DNA of 64,000 bases from Streptomyces fradiae. Lineage in GTDB: Bacteria; Actinomycetota; Actinomycetes; Streptomycetales; Streptomycetaceae. The first letter of the stretch is position 1. Each line of letters begins with the position of its first letter. Below, piece after piece: positions 9,879 through 18,991 of the stretch. Location: assembly GCF_041270065.1 (NCBI RefSeq), contig NZ_CP065958.1, forward strand, positions 3,472,001 through 3,536,000, read 5' to 3'. A program made the position numbers and the translations under genes. A model generated the notes under the pieces. It did not search any database. It was given only the letters and a program-made list of their open reading frames with translations, and was not told where the DNA came from.

Positions 9879-10903
9879 CAGGCGTCGACCTCGCGCAGGT
9901 CCAGACCGATGTCCAGGATCGGGGAGGAGTGGGTGAGGCCGCCCACCGCGAGGTAGTCGACGCCGGTCGCCGCGTACGCCGCCGCGTTGTCCAGGGTGAG
10001 CCGGCCCGAGGACTCCAGGACCGCGCGGCCGGCGACCAGGGCGACCGCTTCCTCCGTCTCGATCGGCGTGAAGTTGTCCAGCAGGATCAGGTCGGCGCCC
10101 GCGTCCAGGACCTCGCGGACCTGGTGCATCGTGTCGACCTCGACCTCGATCGGCACCTCGGGGAACTGCTCCCGGACGGCCTTGAAGGCCTCGGCGACGC
10201 CGCCCGCCGCCACCACGTGGTTGTCCTTCACGAGGGCCGCGTCCGCAAGCGACATGCGGTGGTTCACGCCGCCGCCGCAGCGCACCGCGTACTTCTCCAG
10301 GGCGCGCAGGCCCGGCGTCGTCTTGCGGGTGTCGCGGACCTTCGCCTTCGTGCCCTCCAGCGCGTCCGCCCACGCGCGCGTGGCGGTCGCGATGCCGGAC
10401 AGCCGGCACAGGATGTTCAGCGCGCTGCGCTCGCCGGTCAGCAGGTCACGGGTGCGGGCGGTGACGCTGAGGAGCTTCTCGCCCGCCGCGACCCGCGCGC
10501 CGTCCTCGACGTGCCGCTCGACCTCGAACTCGTCGGTGCAGACGATCGACAGGACCGCCTCGGCAACCCGCAGGCCGGCCACCACACCGGCCTCGCGGGC
10601 GGTGAAGTCGGCGGTCGCGACGGCGTCCTCGGGGACGGTCGCCACGGTCGTCACGTCGACCCCGCCGTCGAGGTCCTCCGCGATCGCGAGGTGCGCGATG
10701 TCCTCGACCTGCACCGGGTCGAGCCCGGCGTCGGCGAGCAGCCCGGCGAGCGCCGGGTCGAGGCCGCACTCGAACTCGTCTGCCTCGCCGCAGCCGCAGC
10801 CGTCGCCGCAGCCGCCCGCGGCCTCGGACTCGGCCGGGACGGCGCTGATCTGGATGAGGGGGACGTCCACGGGCTCCGGACGTGCTTCTTCGGGCGTGGT
10901 CAC
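9878..10903 (-). CDS. nadC: Nicotinate-nucleotide diphosphorylase (carboxylating), with Cys-rich N-terminus
   Basis: Quinolinate phosphoribosyltransferase: quinolinate plus PRPP gives nicotinate mononucleotide, CO2 and pyrophosphate in de novo NAD synthesis. The 341 residues contain the family signatures RKTTPGLRALEKYAV, GGGVNHRMSLADAALVKDNH and ADLILLDNFTP. Compared with typical NadC (about 280 residues) there is an extra N-terminal segment of about 50 residues containing Cys32, Cys36, Cys38 and Cys46 (CX3CXCX7C) in an acidic, glycine-rich context, which looks like a possible metal-binding tail. The ATGA overlap with nadB upstream and with coaX downstream places it in a tightly coupled operon. 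Confidence 0.97.
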   Translation of the reverse strand: MTTPEEARPEPVDVPLIQISAVPAESEAAGGCGDGCGCGEADEFECGLDPALAGLLADAGLDPVQVEDIAHLAIAEDLDGGVDVTTVATVPEDAVATADFTAREAGVVAGLRVAEAVLSIVCTDEFEVERHVEDGARVAAGEKLLSVTARTRDLLTGERSALNILCRLSGIATATRAWADALEGTKAKVRDTRKTTPGLRALEKYAVRCGGGVNHRMSLADAALVKDNHVVAAGGVAEAFKAVREQFPEVPIEVEVDTMHQVREVLDAGADLILLDNFTPIETEEAVALVAGRAVLESSGRLTLDNAAAYAATGVDYLAVGGLTHSSPILDIGLDLREVDA

Positions 10904-12606
10904 GACTGCGGCTCCCAGGGTGCGTCGACGGTTACGGCGTCGGGGGTTACGGGCGGAAAGTCCGCGCCGGTGGTGCGGTGCACCGCCAGGCGGCGGTCGG
11001 GCGTCAGGCGTACGACGAGATGGCGGCGCCAGGCCGCGTCGTCCCGGTCGGGGAAGTCCTCGCGCCAGTGACAGCCGCGGGTCTCCGCGCGCTCACGGGC
11101 GGCGGCCACCAGGACCCGGGCCACGCACAGCAGATTGGTGGTCTCCCAGGAGTCCACGCCCGGCTCGGCGGCCTTGCGCTCGTCCTCGGCGCCGCGGCGC
11201 AGCACCTCCAGGGCCTCGGCGGCCCCGGCCAGGCTCTCGGCGGAGCGCAGCACGCCCGCGCCCGCGGTCATGGTGCGCTGCACCTCGCGGCGGGTCTCGG
11301 GGGCGAGCAGGCTGAGCACCGTGGAGGTGTCGGCCACCGCCGGGCGGCCCTCGCGGTGCGGGCCGTGCGCCGTGATGTCGGCAGCGATCCGCTCGGCGAA
11401 GACCAGACCCTCCAGGAGCGAGTTCGAGGCGAGCCGGTTCGCGCCGTGCACGCCGGTGCAGGCGACCTCGCCGCACGCGTACAGGCCGGGCACGGTGGTG
11501 CGGCCGTGCAGGTCGGTGCGGACGCCGCCGGAGGCGTAGTGGGCGGCCGGGGCGATCGGGATCGGCTCGGTGACCGGGTCCATGCCGTGCGAGCGGCAGG
11601 CGGCCAGGATGGTCGGGAAGCGCTGCTCCCACATCTCGGCGCCGAAGTGCCGGGCGTCCAGGTACATGTGCTCGGCGTCCTGCTCCAGCATCCGGCGCGT
11701 GATCGCCTTGGCGACGATGTCGCGGGGCGCGAGCTCGGCCAGCTCGTGCTGCCCGAGCATGAAGCGGACCCCGTCGGCGTCGACGAGATGGGCGCCCTCG
11801 CCCCGTACCGCCTCGGAGACCAGCGGCTGCTGACCCTCGGAGTCGGCGCCGAGGAAGAGCACCGTGGGGTGGAACTGGACGAATTCGAGGTCGGAGACCT
11901 CGGCCCCGGCGCGCAGCGCGAGGGCGACGCCGTCGCCGGTGGAGACGGACGGGTTGGTGGTGGCGGAGAAGACCTGGCCCATGCCGCCGGTGGCGAGGAC
12001 CACGGCGGGGGCGTGGACGGCGCCGACGCCGTCGTGCTGGCCCTCGCCCATCACATGCAGGGTGACGCCGGCGGTGTGGCCCGTCTCGTCCTTGAGCAGG
12101 TCGAGCACGAGCGCGTGCTCGATGAAGCGCACGCCCCGGTCCCGTATCGCCTCGACCAGGGCGCGGGAGACCTCGGCGCCGGTCGCGTCGCCGCCGGCGT
12201 GCACGATGCGGCGGCGGTGGTGGCCGCCCTCGCGGGTCAGCGCGATCGTGCCGTCGTCGGCCTTGTCGAAGTGGGCGCCGGTGGCGATCAGCCGGCGGAC
12301 CGCGTCGGGGCCCTCGGTGACCAGGACGTCCACGGCCGGCTCGTCGCACAGCCCGGCGCCGGCGACGAGGGTGTCGTCGAGGTGCTGCGCGGGGGTGTCG
12401 CCGTCGCCGAGCGCGGCGGCGATGCCGCCCTGCGCCCAGCGGGTGGAGCCGGCGTCGAGCCGGGCCTTGGTGACGACGACCGTGCGCAGCCCGGCGGAGG
12501 TGCAGCGCAGGGCGGCGGTGAGGCCCGCGACACCGGAGCCGACCACGACGACATCCGCGTCGATGGACCATCCGGGGGCAGGCGCGTGCAGCCGTATTCC
12601 GGTCAC
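10900..12606 (-). CDS. nadB: L-aspartate oxidase
   Basis: FAD flavoprotein oxidising L-aspartate to iminoaspartate, the substrate used by NadA to form quinolinate. The 568 residues show the N-terminal dinucleotide fold [15 protein letters not shown], the substrate and FAD segments [30 protein letters not shown] and [21 protein letters not shown], and the [21 protein letters not shown] signature in the capping region. Overlaps of 4 bases with panC upstream and nadC downstream indicate coupling. nadA, the partner in quinolinate synthesis, is not in this window, so the NAD operon here is incomplete. Confidence 0.97.
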   Translation of the reverse strand: MTGIRLHAPAPGWSIDADVVVVGSGVAGLTAALRCTSAGLRTVVVTKARLDAGSTRWAQGGIAAALGDGDTPAQHLDDTLVAGAGLCDEPAVDVLVTEGPDAVRRLIATGAHFDKADDGTIALTREGGHHRRRIVHAGGDATGAEVSRALVEAIRDRGVRFIEHALVLDLLKDETGHTAGVTLHVMGEGQHDGVGAVHAPAVVLATGGMGQVFSATTNPSVSTGDGVALALRAGAEVSDLEFVQFHPTVLFLGADSEGQQPLVSEAVRGEGAHLVDADGVRFMLGQHELAELAPRDIVAKAITRRMLEQDAEHMYLDARHFGAEMWEQRFPTILAACRSHGMDPVTEPIPIAPAAHYASGGVRTDLHGRTTVPGLYACGEVACTGVHGANRLASNSLLEGLVFAERIAADITAHGPHREGRPAVADTSTVLSLLAPETRREVQRTMTAGAGVLRSAESLAGAAEALEVLRRGAEDERKAAEPGVDSWETTNLLCVARVLVAAARERAETRGCHWREDFPDRDDAAWRRHLVVRLTPDRRLAVHRTTGADFPPVTPDAVTVDAPWEPQS

Positions 12607-13658
12607 TTCACGACTCCGAACGTGAGGGGGATGTTGTCGATGAGCCGCGTGGTCCCCACCCGCGCGGCGACGGCGAGGATCGCCTCTCCGTCGTGGCCGT
12701 CCTCGACCTCGGTGAAGTCGGCCGGGTCGACCAGGGCCAGATAGTCAAGGGCGAGCGGCGGCTCGGCATGGCACGCGTCGTCCAGTACGGCACGGGCGGC
12801 GGCCCGTACGGCCTCGGCGCCCCGGCCCTCGGCGGCCTGGGCGACCGCGTGGGCGTCGGCGGCGGCGCGGGCCTCGCCGAGCCGGGACAGCGCCTCGGCG
12901 CGGTTCTCGGCCCGGCCGGGGTCGCCGAGCAGCGCGTCGGCGCGGGCGCGCAGCGCCGCCTGGGCGGCGAGCCGGTCGCGGGCGGCGAACAGCGCCCGGG
13001 ACAGCGCGAGGGCGGTGTGGCGCTCCTCGGGCGACAGGTAGCGGTTGCGGCTGGACAGGGCGAGGCCGTCGTCCTCGCGGACGGTCGGCACGCCGACGAT
13101 CTCGACCGGGAAGTTCAGGTCGCGGACCATGCGGCGGATGAGGGCCAGCTGCTGGGCGTCCTTCTGGCCGAAGAAGGCCAGGTCGGGGCCGGTGAGGTGG
13201 AGGAGCTTGGCGACGACGGTGAGCATGCCGTCGAAGTGGCCGGGCCGGGAGGCGCCTTCGAGGCGCTCGCCCATGGGGCCGGCGGTGATCCGCACCTGCG
13301 GCTCGCCGCCGGGGTAGACCTCGTCGGCGGAGGGCGCGAAGACCACACTGGCACCGGCCGCGAAGGCCAGCGCCAGGTCGGCGTCGAGGGTACGGGGGTA
13401 GCGGTCGAGGTCCTCGCCTGCGCCGAACTGCAGCGGGTTGACGAAGACGGTGACGACGACGAAACCGTCGGCGCCGACCCGCTCGCGGGCGGCCCTGATC
13501 AGGGTGGCGTGGCCCTCGTGGAGCGCGCCCATCGTCATGACGACGGCATTGCGCCCGGGCGCGCCGAACCGCGACCGGGCGTCCGCCAGGTCCGCGGCCG
13601 TGGGTGCCAGCCCACCCGGCTGGTGGCGCCCGGCGCTCTGCTCGGCGATCAGGCTCAT
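12603..13658 (-). CDS. panC: Pantothenate synthetase (pantoate-beta-alanine ligase)
   Basis: Condenses pantoate and beta-alanine with ATP to give pantothenate. Motifs: [20 protein letters not shown] (first nucleotidyltransferase HxGH), [32 protein letters not shown] and [15 protein letters not shown] (KMSKS-like region). At 351 residues it is about 50-60 longer than usual; the extra material is an Ala/Arg-rich insertion in the C-terminal domain near residues 235-300. The first 20 residues also vary, so translation could begin slightly later. ATGA overlaps join it to the DUF2520 gene upstream and nadB downstream. panD is not adjacent. Confidence 0.96.
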   Translation of the reverse strand: MSLIAEQSAGRHQPGGLAPTAADLADARSRFGAPGRNAVVMTMGALHEGHATLIRAARERVGADGFVVVTVFVNPLQFGAGEDLDRYPRTLDADLALAFAAGASVVFAPSADEVYPGGEPQVRITAGPMGERLEGASRPGHFDGMLTVVAKLLHLTGPDLAFFGQKDAQQLALIRRMVRDLNFPVEIVGVPTVREDDGLALSSRNRYLSPEERHTALALSRALFAARDRLAAQAALRARADALLGDPGRAENRAEALSRLGEARAAADAHAVAQAAEGRGAEAVRAAARAVLDDACHAEPPLALDYLALVDPADFTEVEDGHDGEAILAVAARVGTTRLIDNIPLTFGVVK

Positions 13659-14644
13659 CGGTCGTCTCCTTGCGGCCCGTCGGCGGGTCCGGTCGTGCCG
13701 CTGGTTCCGGTCGGGCCCGGCGGGGTGTCGGCGGCGAGCACGCCGAGCAGGTCCTCGGCCAGCTCGGGCTTGAGCAGGCCGTGCGCGAGGGCGCGGTCGG
13801 CGGTCGCGCGGGCCATCGCGAGATAGCCGGCGACGGTGCCGGGGGCGTGCTTGTGCAGCTCCGCCACATGGGCGGCGACGGTGCCGGCGTCACCGCGGGC
13901 GACGGGGCCGGTCAGGGCGGCGTCGCCGGACCGCAGCGCGTTGTCCAGGGCCGCGCCGAGCAGCGGGCCGAGCATCCGGTCGGGCGCGGACACGCCGGCC
14001 GAGCGGAGCAGCTCCATCGCCTGGGCGACCAGAGTCACCAGGTGGTTCGCGCCTAGGGCGAGGGCCGCGTGGTAGAGCGGCCGGTTCGCCTCCGCGATCC
14101 ACTCGGGCTCGCCGCCCATCTCGATGACCAGCGCCTCGGCGGCGAGCCGCAGCTCCTCGGGCGCGGTGACGCCGAAGGAGCAGCCCGCGAGCCGCTGCAC
14201 GTCCACCGAGGTGCCGGTGAAGGTCATGGCGGGGTGCAGCGCGAGCGGCAGCGCGCCGGCCCGGCGGGCCGGGTCGAGCACCCGCACCCCGTACCGCCCG
14301 GAGGTGTGCACGAGGAGCTGGCCGGGGCGCACCGCACCGGTTTCGGCCAGGCCCTCGACGAGGCCGGGCAGGGCGTCGTCGGGGACGGTGAGCAGGACCA
14401 GGTCGGCGAGGGCAAGCACCCGGGCGGGCTCGACCACGGGGACGTCCGGCAGCAGGGCCGCGGCGCGCCTGCGGGAGGCGTCGGAGACCGCGGAGACGGC
14501 GACGGGCCGGTGTCCGGCGAGCTGGAGTGCGGCGGCGAGGGCGGGGCCCACGCGTCCGGCGCCGACGACTCCGACGGTGAGCCGGGCGGGGCGGTCCTCG
14601 GCGCGGTCCACCTGCGGGTGCCGGGGTTCTGGTGGTGCGTTCAC
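13655..14644 (-). CDS. Rossmann-fold and DUF2520 domain oxidoreductase-like protein
   Basis: 329 residues. An N-terminal NAD(P)-binding Rossmann domain ([24 protein letters not shown]) is followed by a C-terminal helical DUF2520 domain ([44 protein letters not shown]). The overall plan is that of 6-phosphogluconate dehydrogenase/ketopantoate reductase-like enzymes. It is the first gene of the panC-nadB-nadC-coaX operon and overlaps panC by 4 bases, so a role as ketopantoate reductase (PanE-type supply of pantoate to PanC) is an attractive but unproven inference. The C-terminus ends in a Gly/Pro/Thr tail. The substrate residues of known PanE were not identified by eye. Confidence 0.85.
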   Translation of the reverse strand: MNAPPEPRHPQVDRAEDRPARLTVGVVGAGRVGPALAAALQLAGHRPVAVSAVSDASRRRAAALLPDVPVVEPARVLALADLVLLTVPDDALPGLVEGLAETGAVRPGQLLVHTSGRYGVRVLDPARRAGALPLALHPAMTFTGTSVDVQRLAGCSFGVTAPEELRLAAEALVIEMGGEPEWIAEANRPLYHAALALGANHLVTLVAQAMELLRSAGVSAPDRMLGPLLGAALDNALRSGDAALTGPVARGDAGTVAAHVAELHKHAPGTVAGYLAMARATADRALAHGLLKPELAEDLLGVLAADTPPGPTGTSGTTGPADGPQGDDR

Positions 14645-14771
14645 GGTTTCGGGTCGGCCTTCCGTTCCAGTCCTCGGGGGGTACCGGACGATTTCTGGTC
14701 ATGCTACGCCAGCGTTTCGCGCTCGCCCGTGGCTGTCCACAGGGTGTGGGCGGCGGTGTGATGATCTGCTC

Positions 14772-15941
14772 ATGGAGGATCAGAACGAGACCGAGAACAG
14801 CACCGCGCAGGAGTCGGGGCCGGCGTACCGGGCCCGGGTGTGGGGCGGCGCCCCGCGCAAGCTGTGGAACGCGCCGATGGACGGCACCGTGGGCGCGCGG
14901 CTTCGCGACCTGGCGGACTGGGCGGACGGCTCCGGCCGCGCCGAGCTGCCCCTCGACATGTACGGCAACGGGGTCGTCGAGGAGCTGGAGCAGCGGGTCG
15001 CCGAGGAGCTCGGCATGCCCGCCGCGGCCTTCTTCCCCACCGGGACCATGGCCCAGCAGGTCGCCCTGCGCTGCTGGGCCGCCCGCACCGGCGACCCGGT
15101 GGTCGCGCTGCACCCGCTGGCCCACCCCGAGGTGCACGAGAACAACGCCTTCGCCGCGGTCAGCGGCCTGCGCACGGTCCACCCCACCGACGAGCCCCGG
15201 CTGCCCACCGCCGACGAGGTGCGCGACCACCCGGAGCGCTTCGGCGCCCTGATGCTGGAGCTGCCGCTGCGGGACGCCGGCTTCGTGCTGCCCGGCTGGG
15301 ACGAGCTGGTCGCCGTCGTCGACGCGGCACGCGAGCGGGACGCGGTCGTCCACTTCGACGGCGCGCGGCTGTGGGACTGCCCGACGCACTTCGGGCGCCC
15401 GCTCGCGGAGATCGCCGGGCTCGCCGACAGCGTGTACGTGTCCTTCTACAAGTCCCTCGGCGGCCTGTCCGGCGCCGCCCTCGCCGGACCCGACGAGCTG
15501 ATCGAGGAGGCGCGGATCTGGCGGCACCGGTACGGGGGCCAGGTCTTCCAGCAGTACCCGGCCGCGCTCTCCGCGCTGCGGGGCCTGTCCGAGGAGCTGC
15601 CCCGCCTCCCCTCGTACGTCGCCCACGCGCGCGTGGTGGCCGCCGCCCTCCGCGACGCCCTCGCGGAGCCGGGCGGCCCCGGCTGGTTCCGGGTCCACCC
15701 GGAGGCCCCGCACACCCACCAGTTCCAGGTCTGGCTCCCGTACGACGCCGACGCCCTCACCGCCGCGGCCCTCGCCCAGGCGGAGGAGACGGGCACGACC
15801 CTCTTCCGCCGCTGGTTCCCCGCCCCCGCGGGCGGCCCGCCGGGGGTCGCGGCGACGGAACTGACGGTGGGCGGGCCCGGCCTCGCGTGGACGCCGGCCG
15901 ATGTGCGCACGGCGGTACGCGACTTCCTGGGGCGGCTGTAG
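14772..15941 (+). CDS. Threonine aldolase/beta-eliminating lyase family PLP enzyme
   Basis: Fold-type I PLP enzyme of 389 residues in the low-specificity threonine aldolase family (cleaves beta-hydroxy amino acids to glycine and an aldehyde). Seen: LPLDMYGNGVVEELEQRVAEELGM near the N-terminus, FFPTGTMAQQVAL for the cofactor phosphate, AVVHFDGARLWDC with the PLP-pairing Asp, and the probable Schiff-base lysine in VSFYKSLGGLSGA near residue 230. The usual family start (GSD near the N-terminus) is replaced by MYGNG, so it belongs to a divergent subgroup and its substrate may differ. The ATG at 14772 was chosen as the first start in the conserved region; the open frame extends further upstream but there overlaps the divergent DUF2520 gene. 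Confidence 0.88.
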   Translation: MEDQNETENSTAQESGPAYRARVWGGAPRKLWNAPMDGTVGARLRDLADWADGSGRAELPLDMYGNGVVEELEQRVAEELGMPAAAFFPTGTMAQQVALRCWAARTGDPVVALHPLAHPEVHENNAFAAVSGLRTVHPTDEPRLPTADEVRDHPERFGALMLELPLRDAGFVLPGWDELVAVVDAARERDAVVHFDGARLWDCPTHFGRPLAEIAGLADSVYVSFYKSLGGLSGAALAGPDELIEEARIWRHRYGGQVFQQYPAALSALRGLSEELPRLPSYVAHARVVAAALRDALAEPGGPGWFRVHPEAPHTHQFQVWLPYDADALTAAALAQAEETGTTLFRRWFPAPAGGPPGVAATELTVGGPGLAWTPADVRTAVRDFLGRL

Positions 15942-16274
15942 CGGCGCCCCGTGCCGGGGCCTGGGCCTCCTGGGCCTGGGGGCCCAGCCCGAGGGCGCCG
16001 CGCTCGTGGTGCGGGTCCAGGCGCAGGGGGCGGAGGCGCCGCCGAGCGCGCCGTCCCGTGTGCCCACCCGTCCCGCCCCAGCGGGACGAATGCCCACAAC
16101 GGGAACGGCGGGGCGGCCCACAACGAAGCGGCGCAAGGCCCACAGCGGACGGGAAGCCGCCCACAACGGGACGAGGCATCAGGCCTGGGCAGAACCCCCG
16201 GCGGGAGTGGGGGGTGTGCAGGGGGGCGACGTTCGGGACGTGAAGCGTGATTTGTGGCGCAGGATGTGGGGCGT
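15942..16274. repeat. Intergenic region with short direct repeats GCCCACAACG
   Basis: 333 bases downstream of the aldolase gene with no convincing gene. It contains four close copies of GCCCACAACG starting at 16092, 16116, 16138 (one mismatch, GCCCACAGCG) and 16159, spaced 24, 22 and 21 bases apart, plus a partial copy (GCCCACCCG) at 16062. The spacing is about two helical turns. They may be regulator sites or a copy of a dispersed Streptomyces intergenic repeat; no other copy was noticed in this window. Confidence 0.5.
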
Positions 16275-16466
16275 TCAGGGCTCGTCGGAGCCGACCGCGC
16301 CGTAAATCATGCAGTCCCGAATGCGCCCACCGGAGCGCCCCCCACGCCACCACCGCACCACCGCCCGCAGCACCGCAAGGTCACCCGCTCCCGGCACCGG
16401 CAGCGCGGGGCTCCCGTGCTGCGCGGCGCGGTACGTGTCCAGGGCGTGTTGCTGAAGAGCGTTCAT
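16275..16466 (-). CDS. Small hypothetical protein (63 residues)
   Basis: A 63-codon frame beginning MNALQQHALDTYRAAQHG. It is basic and helical at the N-terminus with a WWRGGR cluster. It lies divergent to the ArsR-type regulator across an intergenic region carrying a 13-base inverted repeat, the usual arrangement for a small target gene. The ribosome site is weak (GGTGACC). The N-terminal phrase recalls short conserved Streptomyces proteins, but I cannot name the family. Treated as probable rather than certain. Confidence 0.45.
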   Translation of the reverse strand: MNALQQHALDTYRAAQHGSPALPVPGAGDLAVLRAVVRWWRGGRSGGRIRDCMIYGAVGSDEP

Positions 16467-16500
16467 GAGGTCACCGTGCGGCCGGGGACAACCGCGGCGC

Positions 16501-16531
16501 GCGCCGATTGACGCGGGTCGTCAAACGGCGC
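16501..16531. promoter_or_regulatory. 13-base inverted repeat, candidate operator of the ArsR-type regulator
   Basis: Arms GCGCCGATTGACG (16501-16513) and CGTCAAACGGCGC (16519-16531) with one mismatch and a 5-base spacer. It lies midway between two divergent starts, 35 bases from the small gene and 42 from the regulator. Size and symmetry suit a dimeric winged-helix repressor; binding is inferred. Confidence 0.6.
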
Positions 16532-16572
16532 GACAGCACCCGCCAGGGACCCCGCACCATAGGGGGGTGAGC

Positions 16573-17661
16573 GTGACCATCGACATCACCGGACTGCCGC
16601 CCGAGCGGATCACCTTCTGCCCGTCGCCCCTGGCCGAACTCGCCAACGCGCTGCACGCGCTGGCCGAGCCGGCCCACCACGCCCGGCTGCACGCGTGGAC
16701 GACGGCGACCTCCGCCGCGCTGAAGCCGGAGCTGGCGGACCGCCTCCTGGAGGCCGACTTCATGTGGCGGTCGACGCGCTCCGACTTCCTGATGCCGGCG
16801 CAGCCCCGGGAGACCCTGGCGGAGGAGCTGGACGACCTCGACCGGATGGACGACGAGACCTTCGTGGGCGCGGCCCTGGAGATCTCGTGCAGCACCAACC
16901 ACTACCCGAAGGGCCTGCCGTCTCCGCTGGTCGACGCCTGGTCGCGGCGCCGGGCGCTGGATCTGGCGGCGGCGCGCGGCCCGCGCCAGGCCGCGTTCGT
17001 GGAGCGGATGCTCGCGGATCCGACCGCCACGCGCGCGTGGATCCGGCGCCTGATGGAGGACTGCGAGGACGCGTTCTTCGGCGACACCTGGCGCCGGGTC
17101 CGCGTCCAGCTCGCCGCCGACGCCCGGCACAAGACGGAGCTGCTCCGCCGCAAGGGCCTCGCGGAGGCGCTGACGGCGGCGTCGCCGGCGCTGAGCGTGG
17201 AGGAGGACGAGCACGGCGGCCGCCGGATCGTCGTGGACAAGCTGGTCATGGGCCGCACGGAGGCCCGGGGCAGCGCGGTGACGCTGCTGCCGAGCGTCTT
17301 CGGCTGGCCGCACCTGTTCGCGCTGTACGCGCCCGGCTGGCAGCCGGTGATCCAGTACCCGGTGGCCGCCCAGGAGGTCGGCGGCACCGAGTCCGTGGAG
17401 ACGGTGCGGCTGCGCCTGGAGGCGCTGGCGCACCCCATGCGGATGAGCCTGTGCCGGAACCTCTCGCGCAGCGCGTACTCGACGAGCGAGCTGGCGGACG
17501 CGTACGGCATCACTGCGCCGGAGGTGTCCCGGCACCTCTCGCTCCTGAAGAAGGCGGGGCTGCTGACCACGCAGCGGCGCGGCCGGTACGTGCTGCACCA
17601 GCTGGACTTCTCGGCGGTCGCCCGCCTGGGCAGCGACTTCCTGGAGTCCGTACTCCGCTGA
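16573..17661 (+). CDS. DUF5937 / ArsR-type winged-helix transcriptional regulator
   Basis: 362 residues. The C-terminal 90 residues form an ArsR-family helix-turn-helix (LEALAHPMRMSLCRNL, STSELADAYGITAPEVSRHL, LLKKAGLLTTQRRGRYVLHQ). The preceding 260 residues are the helical DUF5937-type sensor domain (ITFCPSPLAELANALHALAEP at its start). No ArsR metal-binding cysteine pair is seen, so the signal is probably not arsenic-type metal. The GTG at 16573 has AGGGGGG five bases upstream; a GTG two codons earlier overlaps that ribosome site. A 13-base inverted repeat upstream is a likely autoregulatory operator. Targets are unknown; the divergent small gene is the best candidate. Confidence 0.88.
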   Translation: MTIDITGLPPERITFCPSPLAELANALHALAEPAHHARLHAWTTATSAALKPELADRLLEADFMWRSTRSDFLMPAQPRETLAEELDDLDRMDDETFVGAALEISCSTNHYPKGLPSPLVDAWSRRRALDLAAARGPRQAAFVERMLADPTATRAWIRRLMEDCEDAFFGDTWRRVRVQLAADARHKTELLRRKGLAEALTAASPALSVEEDEHGGRRIVVDKLVMGRTEARGSAVTLLPSVFGWPHLFALYAPGWQPVIQYPVAAQEVGGTESVETVRLRLEALAHPMRMSLCRNLSRSAYSTSELADAYGITAPEVSRHLSLLKKAGLLTTQRRGRYVLHQLDFSAVARLGSDFLESVLR

Positions 17662-17667
17662 CCGCAG

Positions 17668-18291
17668 CTAGTCGAAGCGGATGTGGGCAAGACCCACCCG
17701 CATCCGCCGCAGCCGGTGCCGCACCCGCCCGTCCGTGTTCGCCGCGATCGGCAGTCCGGCAAGCCCCGCCACCCGCTCGGCGACCTGCGGCACGGTCAGC
17801 TCGTCCGTACGGATGTGGTCGGCGAACTCCGGGCCCGCGAGCCGCTCCAAGCAGCCGTCCAGCTTCCGTACGGCGAAGCTCTCGCGCTTGAGCCCGCGCC
17901 CGAGGCCCCGCTCGCTGAGCCGCTGCAGAACCCGCTCCCGCTCCGCGAGCAACGCGAAGTGCCGCACCCGGTCCGCGCCGTGCGCGTCCCGCAGCCGCCC
18001 GACGACCTCGGCGAAGTACGCGGGCTCGACGAGCGTCATGGGCACGATCACCGGCCCGTCGCGGTGGCGGCGCAGTGCCAGGTCGAGCACCTCGTACACG
18101 CCCTGCCGCCAGGCCGGCAGGTCCTGGAAGTCCCCGCGCAGCGCCTCCGGCAGCGTGCGGTGCAGGCCGAAGCCGATGTGCTCGGGGTCGCAGACGACGC
18201 TGCCGGGCAGCCGGCGGCGCAGCTCGTACGCCGTCTGCGTCTTGCCGCCGCCGAACGGCCCGTTGATCCACAGCAGCAGGCCGGCGGGCAC
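17668..18291 (-). CDS. TmrB-like P-loop ATPase (tunicamycin-resistance protein family)
   Basis: 207-residue P-loop protein. Walker A is in LLLWINGPFGGGKTQTAYEL, then VCDPEHIGFGLHRTLPE, PVIVPMTLVEPAYF and HIRTDELTVPQVAERV. These segments match, in order, the Bacillus TmrB family, which protects cells from tunicamycin, probably by binding the drug. The GTG start is one base after the response-regulator stop (TGA G GTG), so it is cotranslated as third gene of a histidine kinase/response regulator operon. That arrangement suggests signal-controlled expression of a resistance or small-molecule kinase function; the real substrate is unknown. Confidence 0.85.
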   Translation of the reverse strand: MPAGLLLWINGPFGGGKTQTAYELRRRLPGSVVCDPEHIGFGLHRTLPEALRGDFQDLPAWRQGVYEVLDLALRRHRDGPVIVPMTLVEPAYFAEVVGRLRDAHGADRVRHFALLAERERVLQRLSERGLGRGLKRESFAVRKLDGCLERLAGPEFADHIRTDELTVPQVAERVAGLAGLPIAANTDGRVRHRLRRMRVGLAHIRFD

Positions 18292-18292
18292 C

Positions 18293-18970
18293 TCAGCGGC
18301 CCCCCGCCCCTCCCGCCCGCACCAGCCCCGTCTCGTACGCCAGGACCACCACCTGCACCCGGTCCCGCAGCCCGAGCTTCGTGAGGATGCGGCCGACGTG
18401 GGTCTTCACGGTGGCCTCGGAGAGCACGAGGCGGGCGGCGATCTCGCCGTTGGACAGGCCCTGCGCGACGAGCAGCATGACCTCGCGCTCGCGGTCGGTG
18501 AGCTTGTCCAGGTCCTTGTGGCCGGTGTCCTGGCCGCTCGACGGCAGCATCGGCGAGAAGCGGTCGAGGAGCCGGCGGGTGGTGGACGGGGCGACGACGG
18601 CGTCGCCGCTGTGGACGGAGCGGATCGCGCCGAGCAGCTCGGCCGGCGGCACGTCCTTCAGCATGAAGCCGCTGGCGCCCGCCTTGAGCCCGGAGAAGGC
18701 GTACTCGTCGAGGTCGAAGGTGGTGAGGATCAGCACCTTCGGGGCATCGGGCGCGGAGCAGATCCGGCGGGTGGTCTCCACGCCGTCCAGCTTGGGCATG
18801 CGCACGTCCATCAGGACGACGTCGACCTCGGTGCCGCGCAGCGCCTCCAGGGCCTCGACGCCGTCACCGGCCTCCGCCACGACCTCCATGTCCGGCTGGG
18901 CGGCGAGCACCATGCGGAAACCGGTGCGCAGCAGCACCTGGTCGTCGACGAGCATCACGCGGATGGACAT
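18293..18970 (-). CDS. NarL/FixJ-family response regulator
   Basis: 225 residues. An N-terminal receiver domain carries the acidic pair in MLVDDQ, the phospho-acceptor Asp in VDVVLMDVRMPKLDG near residue 54, and the Lys in MLKDVPPAEL near 108. A LuxR-type helix-turn-helix follows near 150-215 (KLTDREREVMLLVAQGLSNGEIAARL, SEATVKTHVGRILTKLGLRDR). It pairs with the histidine kinase encoded 21 bases upstream, with the TmrB-like gene directly downstream. It is standard in length with all catalytic residues present. Target promoters are unknown, but autoregulation of this operon is likely for the class. Confidence 0.96.
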   Translation of the reverse strand: MSIRVMLVDDQVLLRTGFRMVLAAQPDMEVVAEAGDGVEALEALRGTEVDVVLMDVRMPKLDGVETTRRICSAPDAPKVLILTTFDLDEYAFSGLKAGASGFMLKDVPPAELLGAIRSVHSGDAVVAPSTTRRLLDRFSPMLPSSGQDTGHKDLDKLTDREREVMLLVAQGLSNGEIAARLVLSEATVKTHVGRILTKLGLRDRVQVVVLAYETGLVRAGGAGGR

Positions 18971-18991
18971 GCAATGACTCCTTAAGAGTCG

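Noticed and set aside
11093..12571. A 492-codon Arg-rich frame overlapping nadB
   Set aside because: Arg/Pro/Gly-only composition is a frame-shift shadow of the nadB coding sequence.
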